Source of the DNA: Marinitoga piezophila KA3
GTDB lineage: Bacteria > Thermotogota > Thermotogae > Petrotogales > Petrotogaceae
DNA length: 64,000 nt
Assembly (NCBI RefSeq): GCF_000255135.1
Contig: NC_016751.1
Span: 1,240,001 to 1,304,000 of the forward strand
Reading direction: 5' to 3'
The notes under the pieces are model-generated. The model made no database searches, was not told the origin of the DNA, and saw nothing but the letters and a program-made list of their open reading frames with translations. The position numbers and the translations under genes were made by a program. The first letter of the stretch is position 1, and each line of letters begins with the position of its first letter. Of the stretch, positions 52,574-61,796 are shown piece after piece.

Positions 52574-53625
52574 AAATAATAAGCTTAATAGGAGCAAGAC
52601 CACAGTTTATAAAAGAAGCTGTTTTGCATAAGGAATTGAAAAAAAGGGGAATTGATGAAATACTTGTTCATTCTGGACAGCATTATGATAAGAATATGTC
52701 TGATATATTTTTTCAAACATTGAATATTAAAGATCCTGATTATTATTTAAATGTTGGTTCTGGTAATCATGGTGAGATGACTGGAAAAATAATGATAGAA
52801 TTTGAAAAGATTGTTTTGAAAGAAAAGCCTGATATAATTTTAGTATATGGAGATACAAACACAACTCTTGCTGGTGCATTAGTTGCAAGTAAATTAAAGA
52901 TACCTGTAGCTCATGTAGAGGCTGGAATAAGGCAGGAACCAAAGGATATGCCAGAAGAGATAAACAGGGTATTAACAGATAGAATTTCAAATTATCTATT
53001 CTGTCCAAGTGAATTGGCTGTTGAGAATTTAAAGAAGGAAAATATAACTTCAGGTGTTTATTTTGTAGGAGATATAATGTATGATTTATATAAGATAATG
53101 GAAAAGGATTTTAAATATGAAATATTTGAAGAGTTAAAATTGAAAGAGAATGATTATATTCTTATGACAATGCACAGAGATTTTAATGTTGATAAGAAAG
53201 AAAAATTGGAAAAGATATTAATGCAGATAGAGAAAATATCAAATGAAAAAACTATTGTTTTTCCAATACATCCAAGAACAAGAAAAAGAGTAAAAGAATT
53301 TAATTTTGAAAAGTATCTAAAGAATGTTATATTGCTTGAACCAATAGATTATTTAAATTTAATGGGATTGGTAAAAAAATCATGGAAAGTGATAACAGAT
53401 AGCGGCGGACTACAAAAAGAAGCATATTTTGCAAAGAAACAGGCTATTGTGGTAATGCCTGATACAGGATGGAGAGAGCTAATAAAATTAAAATGGAATA
53501 TTTTAGCCGATGAAAATAATCTTTACGAAAAGACTTTTGAAGTAATAAACACAGCATATCCTGAAAATGTTTATGGCGATGGATATTGCGGAGAGAAGAT
53601 TGTGGAAATTATAAATAATCTTTAA
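52570..53625 (+). CDS. UDP-N-acetylglucosamine 2-epimerase (non-hydrolysing, WecB/WbpI family)
   Basis: Expected to interconvert UDP-GlcNAc and UDP-ManNAc, or an analogous diacetamido-uronate substrate. The 351-residue protein has GARPQFIKEAVLHKELKKR, LVHSGQHYDKNMSDIFF, VYGDTNTTLAGALVASKLKIPVAHVEAGIR, PEEINRVLTDRIS and DSGGLQKEAYFAKKQAIV, all typical. No WecC-like dehydrogenase is nearby. The long MSDIFF.., GSGNHGEMTGKIM stretch resembles the WbpI branch, so the exact substrate is open. It overlaps the flippase gene by 4 bases. Confidence 0.9.
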   Translation: MKIISLIGARPQFIKEAVLHKELKKRGIDEILVHSGQHYDKNMSDIFFQTLNIKDPDYYLNVGSGNHGEMTGKIMIEFEKIVLKEKPDIILVYGDTNTTLAGALVASKLKIPVAHVEAGIRQEPKDMPEEINRVLTDRISNYLFCPSELAVENLKKENITSGVYFVGDIMYDLYKIMEKDFKYEIFEELKLKENDYILMTMHRDFNVDKKEKLEKILMQIEKISNEKTIVFPIHPRTRKRVKEFNFEKYLKNVILLEPIDYLNLMGLVKKSWKVITDSGGLQKEAYFAKKQAIVVMPDTGWRELIKLKWNILADENNLYEKTFEVINTAYPENVYGDGYCGEKIVEIINNL

Positions 53626-53646
53626 ATTTACAAGGGGATATATTTT

Positions 53647-54774
53647 ATGAAAGATTTATTAATTATCGGAAGTACAACTTCTGTTTTTACAAATCAATTA
53701 GCTGAAAAATTAAAATCTAAACAGGCTTTTGAAAAAGTTGATGTATTATCTTTTAATAAAATTAATAAAATCCAGGATACTCCTTTTGATAATATATATT
53801 TTTTTAATGACGTGAATGGTTATTTTTATAGATTTCAAAAATTTATATATTTTAAAAGGTTATTCAGGAATATTCATAAGTATGATATTGTAAATGTTCA
53901 TTATCTGGATAAGATTATAAAATTTTACTGGAATGATATCAAAAATACAGGAAAAAAAATTGTTATTTCAATCTGGGGAAGCGATTTTTATAAAATAAAT
54001 AATAAGGAAAGAAATTCTTTAAAAAAGATAATATATGAATGTGATGCTTTAACTTTTGCAAACCCAATTGTAGCGAATGATTTTATTAATTATTATGGAA
54101 AAAATTTTCTGGATAAAATTTATATAAATAAATTTGGATTATATGTATTGGATATTATAAAAGGTTATAAACATAATTCTTTAAAAAAGGATTTTTTTAA
54201 AGAATTTTTTAATATTCCAAAAGAAAAAATTGTTTTAACTATTGGATATTCTTCTTCTAATAATCATCAACATTTGAAGATTTTAAATAATTTGAAAAAG
54301 CTAGATCCCAATTTTTTAGATAAGTTTTTCTTTATCTTTCCAATGACATATGGAGATACACAATATAGATCCGAAATCGAAAAGATACTTTTAAATTCAA
54401 ATTTAAATTTTAGAATTTTTAAAGATTTTATGGACTACGATGAAATTGCTAAATTACGGTTGGTTTCAGATATAATGATAAATCTTCCTATTACAGATCA
54501 ATTAAGCGGAAGTATGCAGGAATATATATATGCTGGAAATATTGTAATTACAGGAGAATGGTTACCATATAATATTTTATGGGAAAATGGTATTAAAACT
54601 ATAAACATTAAAAATATAGATGAAATAAATGATGCACTTATTTATGCCGTTGAAAATTTTGATAGCTTAAAAAGTTTGTATGAAAAAGATAATGAAAAAA
54701 TTTATAAAATTTCTTCATGGGAATATACTATAAAAGACTGGATATATATGTATAATAAATTATTTAATAAATAA
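53647..54774 (+). CDS. Glycosyltransferase, GT-B fold
   Basis: A 375-residue protein: LLIIGSTTSVFTNQLAEKLKSK, NVHYLDKIIKFYWNDIKNTGKKIVISIWGSDFYK (the WGSD motif of several GT-B transferases), LTIGYSSSNNHQHLKILNNLKKL, and DQLSGSMQEYIYAGNIVITGEWLPYNIL as donor region. GT4-like but divergent. Specificity unknown. It lies between the 2-epimerase and a nucleotidyltransferase. Confidence 0.8.
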   Translation: MKDLLIIGSTTSVFTNQLAEKLKSKQAFEKVDVLSFNKINKIQDTPFDNIYFFNDVNGYFYRFQKFIYFKRLFRNIHKYDIVNVHYLDKIIKFYWNDIKNTGKKIVISIWGSDFYKINNKERNSLKKIIYECDALTFANPIVANDFINYYGKNFLDKIYINKFGLYVLDIIKGYKHNSLKKDFFKEFFNIPKEKIVLTIGYSSSNNHQHLKILNNLKKLDPNFLDKFFFIFPMTYGDTQYRSEIEKILLNSNLNFRIFKDFMDYDEIAKLRLVSDIMINLPITDQLSGSMQEYIYAGNIVITGEWLPYNILWENGIKTINIKNIDEINDALIYAVENFDSLKSLYEKDNEKIYKISSWEYTIKDWIYMYNKLFNK

Positions 54775-54807
54775 TTTTATTGTTCAATAATATGGGGTGG
54801 TGAAAAT

Positions 54808-55506
54808 ATGGATGCGGTTATTTTAGCAGGAGGACTTGGAACAAGACTTAAACCTTTTACAGATATTATACCAAAACCTTTATTACCTCTTGGGGAAAAA
54901 TCATTAATGGAAATTCAAATTGAACATTTAAAAAAATGCGGATTTAATAATATATATATTGCTGTAAATTATAAATCTGACTATATAAAAGCTTTTTTTG
55001 GAGATGGATCAAAATATGGAGTTAATATATATTATAGTGAAGAAGAAAAACCACTAGGAACAGCAGGGCCTTTAAAATTATTAGAAAAAAAATTATTAGA
55101 TCCATTTTTGGTTATAAATGGTGATATATTAACAAATTTTGATTTAAGAAAAATTTATGAATTTTCCTTAAATTATCCAGAATCACCACTTACTCTTGGA
55201 ACAAAAATCATAACAACACCTTTTAGATTTGGAAAAATTTATTCTGAAGGAGATATTGTAAAGGATATTGAAGAAAAACCGGAATTAAAATTTGAAATTT
55301 TAGCAGGTATTTATATAATGAAACCAAAAATTTTTGAATATATTCCATACAATGAATATTTTGGAATTGATCTTTTAATAAAAAAATTGTTGTCTAAAAA
55401 TATTCAGGTTACCAAATATATAATCAATGATTATTGGATTGATATTGGTGTTGTAGAAGATTATTCTAAAGCAAAAGAATTGTATGAAAATATGAAAAAT
55501 AATTAA
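54808..55506 (+). CDS. Sugar-phosphate nucleotidyltransferase
   Basis: 232 residues with AVILAGGLGTRLKPFTDIIPKPLLPLGEKSLMEI (nucleotide-binding loop and Lys), FGDGSKYGVNIYYSEEEKPLGTAGPLKLL, and VINGDILTNFDLRKIYEF (metal-binding GD). It activates a sugar-1-phosphate with an NTP. Being next to legB and legC, it may act like the PtmE-type enzyme that makes GDP-GlcNAc in some legionaminate pathways (inference); mannose-1-phosphate guanylyltransferase is the alternative. Confidence 0.88.
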   Translation: MDAVILAGGLGTRLKPFTDIIPKPLLPLGEKSLMEIQIEHLKKCGFNNIYIAVNYKSDYIKAFFGDGSKYGVNIYYSEEEKPLGTAGPLKLLEKKLLDPFLVINGDILTNFDLRKIYEFSLNYPESPLTLGTKIITTPFRFGKIYSEGDIVKDIEEKPELKFEILAGIYIMKPKIFEYIPYNEYFGIDLLIKKLLSKNIQVTKYIINDYWIDIGVVEDYSKAKELYENMKNN

Positions 55507-55527
55507 TGTTATTTATGAGGTGAAAAA

Positions 55528-56499
55528 ATGAAAGTATTGGTAACAGGAGCAGAAGGGTTTATAGGATCGCATTTAACAGAAATGTTAGTTGAAAAAGGAT
55601 ATAATGTAAAGGCTTTTGTAAGATATAACTTTCAAAATGATTGGGGCTGGCTTGAAAAATCTAAATATTTAAAAGATATTGAAATATATACAGGAGACAT
55701 AAGGGATTATGATAGTGTATATGATTCAATGAAGGATGTTGATGTTGTATTTCATCTTGCGGCATTAATTGGAATTCCATATTCATATATTTCACCTCTT
55801 GCATATATTAAAACCAATACAGAAGGTACATATAATGTATTGGAAGCTGCAAGAAAACTGGATATTCAAAGAGTTATTCATACATCAACAAGTGAAATAT
55901 ATGGAACTGCGCAATATGTACCAATTGATGAAAAACATCCATATAATCCACAATCGCCTTATGCAGCTTCTAAAGCTGGAGCTGATCATTTAGCTTTAAG
56001 TTATTATAGATCATTTGAATTACCGATAACTATAATAAGACCATTTAATACGTATGGTCCAAGGCAATCAGCAAGAGCTATAATACCCACAATAATATCT
56101 CAAATATTAGCAGGTAAAAAACAAATAAAATTAGGAAATCTTACACCTACCAGAGATTTAAATTATGTAAAAGACACAGCCAATGGTTTTATAACCGTAG
56201 GATTGCACGAAAAGACAATTGGTGATGTATATAATCTCGGAACAGGAAAGGAAATATCTATAGGTGATTTAGCAAAAAAAATAATAGAATTAACTGGAAA
56301 AGATGTTGAAATAGTAACAGATAAACAAAGATTAAGACCAAAAAAATCAGAAGTTGAAAGATTATTATCCAATCCGGAAAAAGCTATGAAATTAACTGGT
56401 TGGAAACCACAATATTCATTAGATGAAGGATTAAAAGAAACCATAGAATGGATAAAAGAAAATCTTCAATATTTTAAAGTTGATATATATAATGTGTGA
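55528..56499 (+). CDS. NAD-dependent 4,6-dehydratase, LegB family
   Basis: An extended short-chain dehydrogenase (323 residues) that makes a 4-keto-6-deoxy sugar. LVTGAEGFIGSHLTEMLVEKGYNVKAFVRYNFQNDWGWLEKS carries the NAD loop and the FN..WGWLE string typical of LegB; TSTSEIYGTAQYVPIDEKHPYNPQSPYAASKAGADHL has the catalytic residues, and NTYGPRQSARAIIPTIISQIL is conserved. It precedes a LegC aminotransferase and a PglD acyltransferase, which use its product. Confidence 0.9.
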   Translation: MKVLVTGAEGFIGSHLTEMLVEKGYNVKAFVRYNFQNDWGWLEKSKYLKDIEIYTGDIRDYDSVYDSMKDVDVVFHLAALIGIPYSYISPLAYIKTNTEGTYNVLEAARKLDIQRVIHTSTSEIYGTAQYVPIDEKHPYNPQSPYAASKAGADHLALSYYRSFELPITIIRPFNTYGPRQSARAIIPTIISQILAGKKQIKLGNLTPTRDLNYVKDTANGFITVGLHEKTIGDVYNLGTGKEISIGDLAKKIIELTGKDVEIVTDKQRLRPKKSEVERLLSNPEKAMKLTGWKPQYSLDEGLKETIEWIKENLQYFKVDIYNV

Positions 56500-56508
56500 G
56501 GCGAAAAA

Positions 56509-57606
56509 ATGAAAAATGAAATATTATTAGATGCACCTAATTTGGGAGAATTGGAAAAGGAATATTTGATAAAATGTATAGATAGCACCTTTGTTTCAAC
56601 TGCAGGACCTTTTATTCCAGAATTTGAAGAAAAGTTTGCTAAATATGTTGGTACAAAAAGAGCTGTTTCTGTTCAATCAGGAACAGCCGCATTATATATG
56701 GCATTATATGAACTTGGTATTGGTCCAGGAGATGAAGTAATAGTACCTGTAATTACATTCATAGCCTCTGTAAATCCAATAATGTATTTAGGGGCAACAC
56801 CTGTTTTTGTCGACGTTGATCCAGAAACCTGGAATATAGATCCAAAAGAAGTTGAAAAAGCTATAACAAAAAATACAAAAGCTATAATACCTGTTCATTT
56901 ATATGGAAATCCTTGTGATATGGATGGGTTAATGTATATATCAAAAAAATATGGAATTCCTATAATTGAAGATGCAACAGAAAGTTTAGGTGCAACATAT
57001 AATGGAAAAATGACAGGAACCTTTGGAATATTAAATGCATTTAGTTTTAATGGAAATAAAATAATGACCACCGGTGGTGGAGGAATGATAACTACAAACG
57101 ATGAAGAAAAAGCAGAACATATAAAATTTTTAATAAATCAGGCAAGAGATGCGAGCAGAGGATATTACCATCCAGAGATAGGATTTAACTATAGAATGAC
57201 TAATTTAGAAGCTTCGTTAGGTTTAGCTCAATTAGAGAGATTGGAAGAATTCTTAAATAAAAAAAGAAGGTTCGCTAAAATTTATATGGAAAATCTTCAA
57301 GATGTAAAAGAAATAAAATTTCAAAAAGAATATGAAAATGCAGAAAGTTCATGGTGGTTAACTTCAATTAAAATAAATTCAGATAAATCTATATCTGAAA
57401 TTCAAAGCGAATTAAAAGAAAAAGGTATTCCAACAAGAAGAATATTTGTTCCTATTGTTGAATTTCCGCCATATCAAAAATTTAAGACTTCTAATTATAA
57501 AAATGCATATGAAATATATGAAAGAGGTTTAAATTTACCAAGTTCTACTGTTAATGGTTATGATTCGATAAAATTTGTAGCGGAGGAATTGAAAAATGTC
57601 ATCTAA
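56509..57606 (+). CDS. LegC-family PLP-dependent sugar aminotransferase
   Basis: DegT/DnrJ/EryC1-type aminotransferase (365 residues) that puts an amino group on C4 of the 4-keto sugar. LIKCIDSTFVSTAGPFIPEFE is the LegC signature; VSVQSGTAALYMALYELGIGPGDEVIVPVITFIAS, PIIEDATESLGATYNGKMTG and the PLP-lysine motif SFNGNKIMTTGGGGM follow. It overlaps the PglD gene by 11 bases and comes right after the dehydratase. Confidence 0.92.
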   Translation: MKNEILLDAPNLGELEKEYLIKCIDSTFVSTAGPFIPEFEEKFAKYVGTKRAVSVQSGTAALYMALYELGIGPGDEVIVPVITFIASVNPIMYLGATPVFVDVDPETWNIDPKEVEKAITKNTKAIIPVHLYGNPCDMDGLMYISKKYGIPIIEDATESLGATYNGKMTGTFGILNAFSFNGNKIMTTGGGGMITTNDEEKAEHIKFLINQARDASRGYYHPEIGFNYRMTNLEASLGLAQLERLEEFLNKKRRFAKIYMENLQDVKEIKFQKEYENAESSWWLTSIKINSDKSISEIQSELKEKGIPTRRIFVPIVEFPPYQKFKTSNYKNAYEIYERGLNLPSSTVNGYDSIKFVAEELKNVI

Positions 57607-58252
57607 AGAAAAAATTATTCTTGTTGGCGGTGGAGGTCATTGTAAAGTAGTTGCTTCTATAATATTTGAAAAAAATGAATATGAAATAATAGGAATTTCA
57701 GATTTAAAAACTGAAATTGGAAAAGAAATAATGGGAATAAAAATTAATTATATTGATGAACAATTAGAAGAACTGTATAAAACTGGAATTAAAAATGCAT
57801 TTGTTACTGTTGGTAGTGTTGGAAATCCTGATTTGCGAATAAAATTATTCAAAAAATTGAAAGATATAGGTTTTAATCTTCCTGTTATTATTTCAAAACA
57901 TACAATAATTAGTAAAGATGTAAGTATAGGAGAGGGAACTGTAATTATGCCTGGAGTTATTGTAAATCCTGGAGTTAAAATTGAAAGAAATTGTATTATT
58001 AATACAGGAGCAATAATTGAACACGACTGTATAATAGAAGATAATGTTCATATTGCACCTGGTGTTACGTTAAGTGGTGGAGTTAAAATAGGAGAAAATA
58101 GCCATATAGGAACTGGAACTTCTATTATTCAAAATATTGAAATCGGTAAAAATGTTCTTATTGGTGCTGGTTCTGTGGTTGTTAATAATATCCCTGATAA
58201 TACTAAGGCTTTTGGTGTTCCGGCTAAAATTAAAAGTGTTATTGATAATTAA
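57596..58252 (+). CDS. Sugar O/N-acyltransferase, PglD/NeuD family
   Basis: 218 residues: an N-terminal Rossmann-like domain (IILVGGGGHCKVVASIIFEKN) and a left-handed beta-helix of hexapeptide repeats (about 100-210) with INTGAIIEHDCIIEDNVHIAPG, which includes the family's catalytic histidine (EHDC). It N-acetylates the 4-amino sugar made by the two preceding enzymes. The three together give a 2,4-diacetamido-trideoxy hexose such as diacetylbacillosamine (inference). ATG 57596 has GGAGG upstream. Confidence 0.92.
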   Translation: MSSKEKIILVGGGGHCKVVASIIFEKNEYEIIGISDLKTEIGKEIMGIKINYIDEQLEELYKTGIKNAFVTVGSVGNPDLRIKLFKKLKDIGFNLPVIISKHTIISKDVSIGEGTVIMPGVIVNPGVKIERNCIINTGAIIEHDCIIEDNVHIAPGVTLSGGVKIGENSHIGTGTSIIQNIEIGKNVLIGAGSVVVNNIPDNTKAFGVPAKIKSVIDN

Positions 58253-58298
58253 ATATAAATAGCAATAAAATTTAATTAACAAAACTGGATGGTGGAAA

Positions 58299-59735
58299 AT
58301 GAAAGATATTAGTTTTAGGTTTTCTAAATCTTTTTCCAGACTTCAAAATAAAATATTTTATAATTACGGTTTTTTTGATGAACCAATTGTTGAGATATAT
58401 GATGATTATATTATTTTTAAAGGGAATGCTGTGAGAAGCGTTCCGTTATTTTTTATTGTTTTGCCAGATAAGATTATACTTACTGATAGGATAAATAAAA
58501 ATTATAAAGTTTCTTTAAATAATGATTTTTTAGATGAATTAAGGCATTTTAAATATACTCTCGGAAATGATACTATCTGGAATAATGTTTTTCAATTATT
58601 GCCAGGTCAGGTATTAAAAGTCTGGAAATCAGGTGAATACGAATTATTTACTGATTATGTTTTTAGAAATGAAAATAAGGTCAAAAAAACTCCGAAAGAA
58701 TTAATAGAGATATTATATAAAATCTTTGAAAGTTTTTTTAACAGAATTGAATCTGATAAGAAAATACTGATTCCTCTCAGTGGCGGTTTTGATTCAAGAA
58801 TAATTGCTTTTATGATAAAAGAATTTGGATTTGAAAATAGAGCTTTTGCTTTTTGTTATGGTCAAAAAAATGCTGAAGAGGTTAATGTAAGTAAAAATGT
58901 AGCAAAAAGATTGGGATTAGACTGGTATTTTATTGAATATAATGAACAGTTTATAAATGATATTATATTTAGTGATCTTTTCAATAAATATATAGACTTT
59001 TATAAAGCTTTTGGAGTAACTCCGCATATTCAGGATCTTTTCTCTCTTGTCTGGTTAAAAGATAATGGATTATTAAATAGCGGTGATGTAGTTATTCCAG
59101 GACATTCTGGAGATTTTTTAGCTGGTAGTAGATTGGTATATACAAAGAATATTAATAGTTTATCTTCTTTGAAAAAGGCGATTTTAGGTTATCATGTACA
59201 GATTTTTAGAATAAAGAAAGATGTAAAGATTCATCTGGAAAATCGAATTGATGAAATTCATAAAAATTTCGATATGGGTTATTCAGATATTTTTGAGATT
59301 TTTGACTGGCAAGAACGTCAATCAAAGTATATTGCTAATTCTGTTAGAAATTATGAATTTTTTGATTTAAACTGGTTTTTGCCTTTATGGGAAAAATCTT
59401 TATTTGATTTTTTTTCTTCTCTTGATAATTCACAACGCTTTCATGAAAAGTTATATCGCGAATCTTTAAATTTGCTTTTCACAAAATATGATATTGATAT
59501 TAAAACAAGTGATACAGGAACGTCAAAAAGTAGAGAGACACTGAAAAAATTTGTTTCCCCGGAAATGATTATTTTTGCAAAAAGAATTGAAGCCATTTTA
59601 AAGAATAAAGGGAATAAACATAATTTATACGGAATTTTTGATTTTGGAAAAATTGAAAATAGTGAAAATAGATATATTGAAATAGTTGGGCATATAACAG
59701 AATTATTGATTAATTCTTTAAGAAGGGAAGAATAA
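58299..59735 (+). CDS. Asparagine synthetase-like ATP-pyrophosphatase with a reduced glutaminase domain
   Basis: 478 residues. The first 120 look like the back half of an Ntn glutaminase (VRSVPLFFIVLPDKIILTDRINKNYKVSLNN, LLPGQVLKVWKSGEYELF), without an N-terminal Cys. The ATP-PPase domain has the PP-loop IPLSGGFDSRIIAFMIKEF near 158, FCYGQKNAEEVNVSKNVAKRLGLDWYFIEYN, and GHSGDFLAGSRL. It is expected to adenylate a carboxylate and join an amine, but not to hydrolyse glutamine. The true substrate is unknown. It follows the LegB/LegC/PglD set and precedes a CapA-like gene. Confidence 0.84.
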   Translation: MKDISFRFSKSFSRLQNKIFYNYGFFDEPIVEIYDDYIIFKGNAVRSVPLFFIVLPDKIILTDRINKNYKVSLNNDFLDELRHFKYTLGNDTIWNNVFQLLPGQVLKVWKSGEYELFTDYVFRNENKVKKTPKELIEILYKIFESFFNRIESDKKILIPLSGGFDSRIIAFMIKEFGFENRAFAFCYGQKNAEEVNVSKNVAKRLGLDWYFIEYNEQFINDIIFSDLFNKYIDFYKAFGVTPHIQDLFSLVWLKDNGLLNSGDVVIPGHSGDFLAGSRLVYTKNINSLSSLKKAILGYHVQIFRIKKDVKIHLENRIDEIHKNFDMGYSDIFEIFDWQERQSKYIANSVRNYEFFDLNWFLPLWEKSLFDFFSSLDNSQRFHEKLYRESLNLLFTKYDIDIKTSDTGTSKSRETLKKFVSPEMIIFAKRIEAILKNKGNKHNLYGIFDFGKIENSENRYIEIVGHITELLINSLRREE

Positions 59736-59737
59736 AT

Positions 59738-60688
59738 ATGAATTTAGTTTTTGGCGGAGATTTTTGCCCACAAAATATAATTAATATTGATAGAAATATA
59801 ATAGAAATGACTAATAATTCCGATGGAATGGTTATTAATCTTGAAGGTTATATTTCAAAGAATTGTGATACAAAAAATACTCTTTGTATCCCGGAAGAAG
59901 TAATAAAAGAGTTAATAGAAAAATTGAATATAAAATATGTTTCTTTAGCTAATAATCACTCTATGGATAATGGAGAAGAAGGATTTAAATATACAATTAA
60001 GGTTTTAAATGATTGTGAAGTAAAGGTTTTTGGTACAAAGGAAACTCCTTTTATTGAATTAAATGATACTTTAATTTATTCTGCTGTTTGGGAGAAAACA
60101 GGTGTAAATAATAAACATTTAAATGTCTTGAAAAAAAATGAATTTTTAAATTTAACCTTTCCTGAGGACAAATTTGTTATTTTCTTTCCACATTGGGGCA
60201 TTGATCTTGAAAATCTTCCTTTACCATGGCAATATGAATTTGCTTTGAGTTTCCACAAAAAATATAATGGAATTATTATTGGTCATCATTCACATGTACT
60301 ACATCCTGTTTTGAAATATAGAAACAAATATTCTTTTTTTTCTATTGGTAATTTTTATATGCCTTTTAATAATATTACGTATTATTATCCTGATTTTACA
60401 AGAGATAGTATTCTTGTATTATTCGAAGATAATAAAATTGATTATGTAAATACTCAATATAATGAAAATCTAATAAAATTATCTGAAAAAAAGGATCTGA
60501 CATATCTGGATAATATTGATAAAAAAGATTATATTACTTTTTTTAATAATAATCGAAGAAAAAAACATTATCCTAATTATGAGAATCCTATAACGGATTT
60601 TTTTAAGGAAAATATGCTAAAATTAATAGGAAGATTTATTAATTCAAAAATTGGTACAATGTTATGGAAATGGGTGAAAAAGAAATGA
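59738..60688 (+). CDS. CapA-family protein (poly-gamma-glutamate synthesis / metallophosphatase-like)
   Basis: 316 residues: NLVFGGDFCPQNII (metal-binding GD), VINLEGYISKN, YVSLANNHSMDNGEEGFKYTI (NNH motif), FFPHWGID, and IIGHHSHVLHPVLKYRNKYSFFSIGNFYMPF, the CapA/PgsA signature. In Bacillus capsules this protein takes part in polyglutamate synthesis; in other polysaccharide loci its role is unclear. No signal peptide is visible. It lies two bases after the asparagine-synthetase-like gene and overlaps the next GT. Confidence 0.88.
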   Translation: MNLVFGGDFCPQNIINIDRNIIEMTNNSDGMVINLEGYISKNCDTKNTLCIPEEVIKELIEKLNIKYVSLANNHSMDNGEEGFKYTIKVLNDCEVKVFGTKETPFIELNDTLIYSAVWEKTGVNNKHLNVLKKNEFLNLTFPEDKFVIFFPHWGIDLENLPLPWQYEFALSFHKKYNGIIIGHHSHVLHPVLKYRNKYSFFSIGNFYMPFNNITYYYPDFTRDSILVLFEDNKIDYVNTQYNENLIKLSEKKDLTYLDNIDKKDYITFFNNNRRKKHYPNYENPITDFFKENMLKLIGRFINSKIGTMLWKWVKKK

Positions 60689-61782
60689 ATCAGATAATTG
60701 TTGTTGGATATATGCATAAGTTTAAAGATAAAAGAGTATGGAAAACTGTAGAAATATTGTCTAAAGAATTTTTTGTTCATTATGTTTTTTGGGAGGATAA
60801 ACCTTTTAAATATGAAGAGATAAAAAATGTTAAATTATATCCACTAAAATATAATTATGATAAAAATAATCAAATAAAGGATATTTTTAATAGAATTGAA
60901 TATGAAAAAAATATTTGTAAAACGGTTAAGAGAATTTTCACTAAGAATAATATAAAATATTTGTATATACATCATTTTGGATATTTTAAACCTTTTTGTC
61001 TATATAAAATCGCAAAAGCAAAGAATATAAAAGTAATTACAGATTTTCATGAATATGTCGCTGAAGAATATATGTTTAGCTTGAGGAATAAATTGCCGAT
61101 TATACCCCTTATCGGTAAATTTATTGATAAAAAGATAATTGAATATTCAGATAAAGGTATTTTCGTAAGCAACGGAATTGCTGAACATGCAAAGAATATA
61201 AAATCAAATTTAAAAATACAGATTATTCCAAATTATGCAACAAATAGTGTAAATACATTTTCTCAAAAACAAAAAAAGATTGTTTTTGTTGGTGGTAACG
61301 CTAAGAGAATGAAAAAAGAATTAGAAATTTTGAAAGAATTAAATAATCAAGGTTTTGAAATTGAGAGTATTGGAGTTAATTTAAATGAGAAGTTTATAAA
61401 TTATATTCCATTTTTACAATATGAAGATATGTTAAAAAAACTTTCTGAAAGTGCATTTTCAATTGTATCTTATAGTCCTTATGATCAAAAAGGAAATCTA
61501 TTAAAAAATTATGTATATTCCATGCCAAATAAATTTTTCGATTCTATAGCAGCCAATACTCCAGTTATAATACGGGAAGAATTTTTAGAAATGAAAAATT
61601 TTGTGGATAAATTCGGTGTTGGTATTGTAATTAATCCAGATAATTTAAGAGAATCTACTGAAAAAATAATATCTGCATATGAAAAATACGATCAATTAAT
61701 AGAAAATATCAAAAAACATAAAAGTGGATTTGTATGGAATATGGAAAAGGAAAAAACATTTATTGATTTTGTGGTTTCTTAA
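60685..61782 (+). CDS. Glycosyltransferase, GT4-like
   Basis: A GT-B transferase of about 365 residues: IIVVGYMHKFKDKRVWKTVEIL at the start, YIHHFGYFKPFCLYKIAKAKNIKVITDFHEYVAEEY, IVFVGGNAKRMKKELEIL, and NYVYSMPNKFFDSIAANTPVIIREEF as the donor-binding E region. I start at ATG 60685 (overlapping the CapA stop as ATGA) rather than 60664, which is inside that gene. It is near the end of locus B. Confidence 0.85.
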   Translation: MNQIIVVGYMHKFKDKRVWKTVEILSKEFFVHYVFWEDKPFKYEEIKNVKLYPLKYNYDKNNQIKDIFNRIEYEKNICKTVKRIFTKNNIKYLYIHHFGYFKPFCLYKIAKAKNIKVITDFHEYVAEEYMFSLRNKLPIIPLIGKFIDKKIIEYSDKGIFVSNGIAEHAKNIKSNLKIQIIPNYATNSVNTFSQKQKKIVFVGGNAKRMKKELEILKELNNQGFEIESIGVNLNEKFINYIPFLQYEDMLKKLSESAFSIVSYSPYDQKGNLLKNYVYSMPNKFFDSIAANTPVIIREEFLEMKNFVDKFGVGIVINPDNLRESTEKIISAYEKYDQLIENIKKHKSGFVWNMEKEKTFIDFVVS

Positions 61783-61796
61783 TTGGGGGGGAAATT

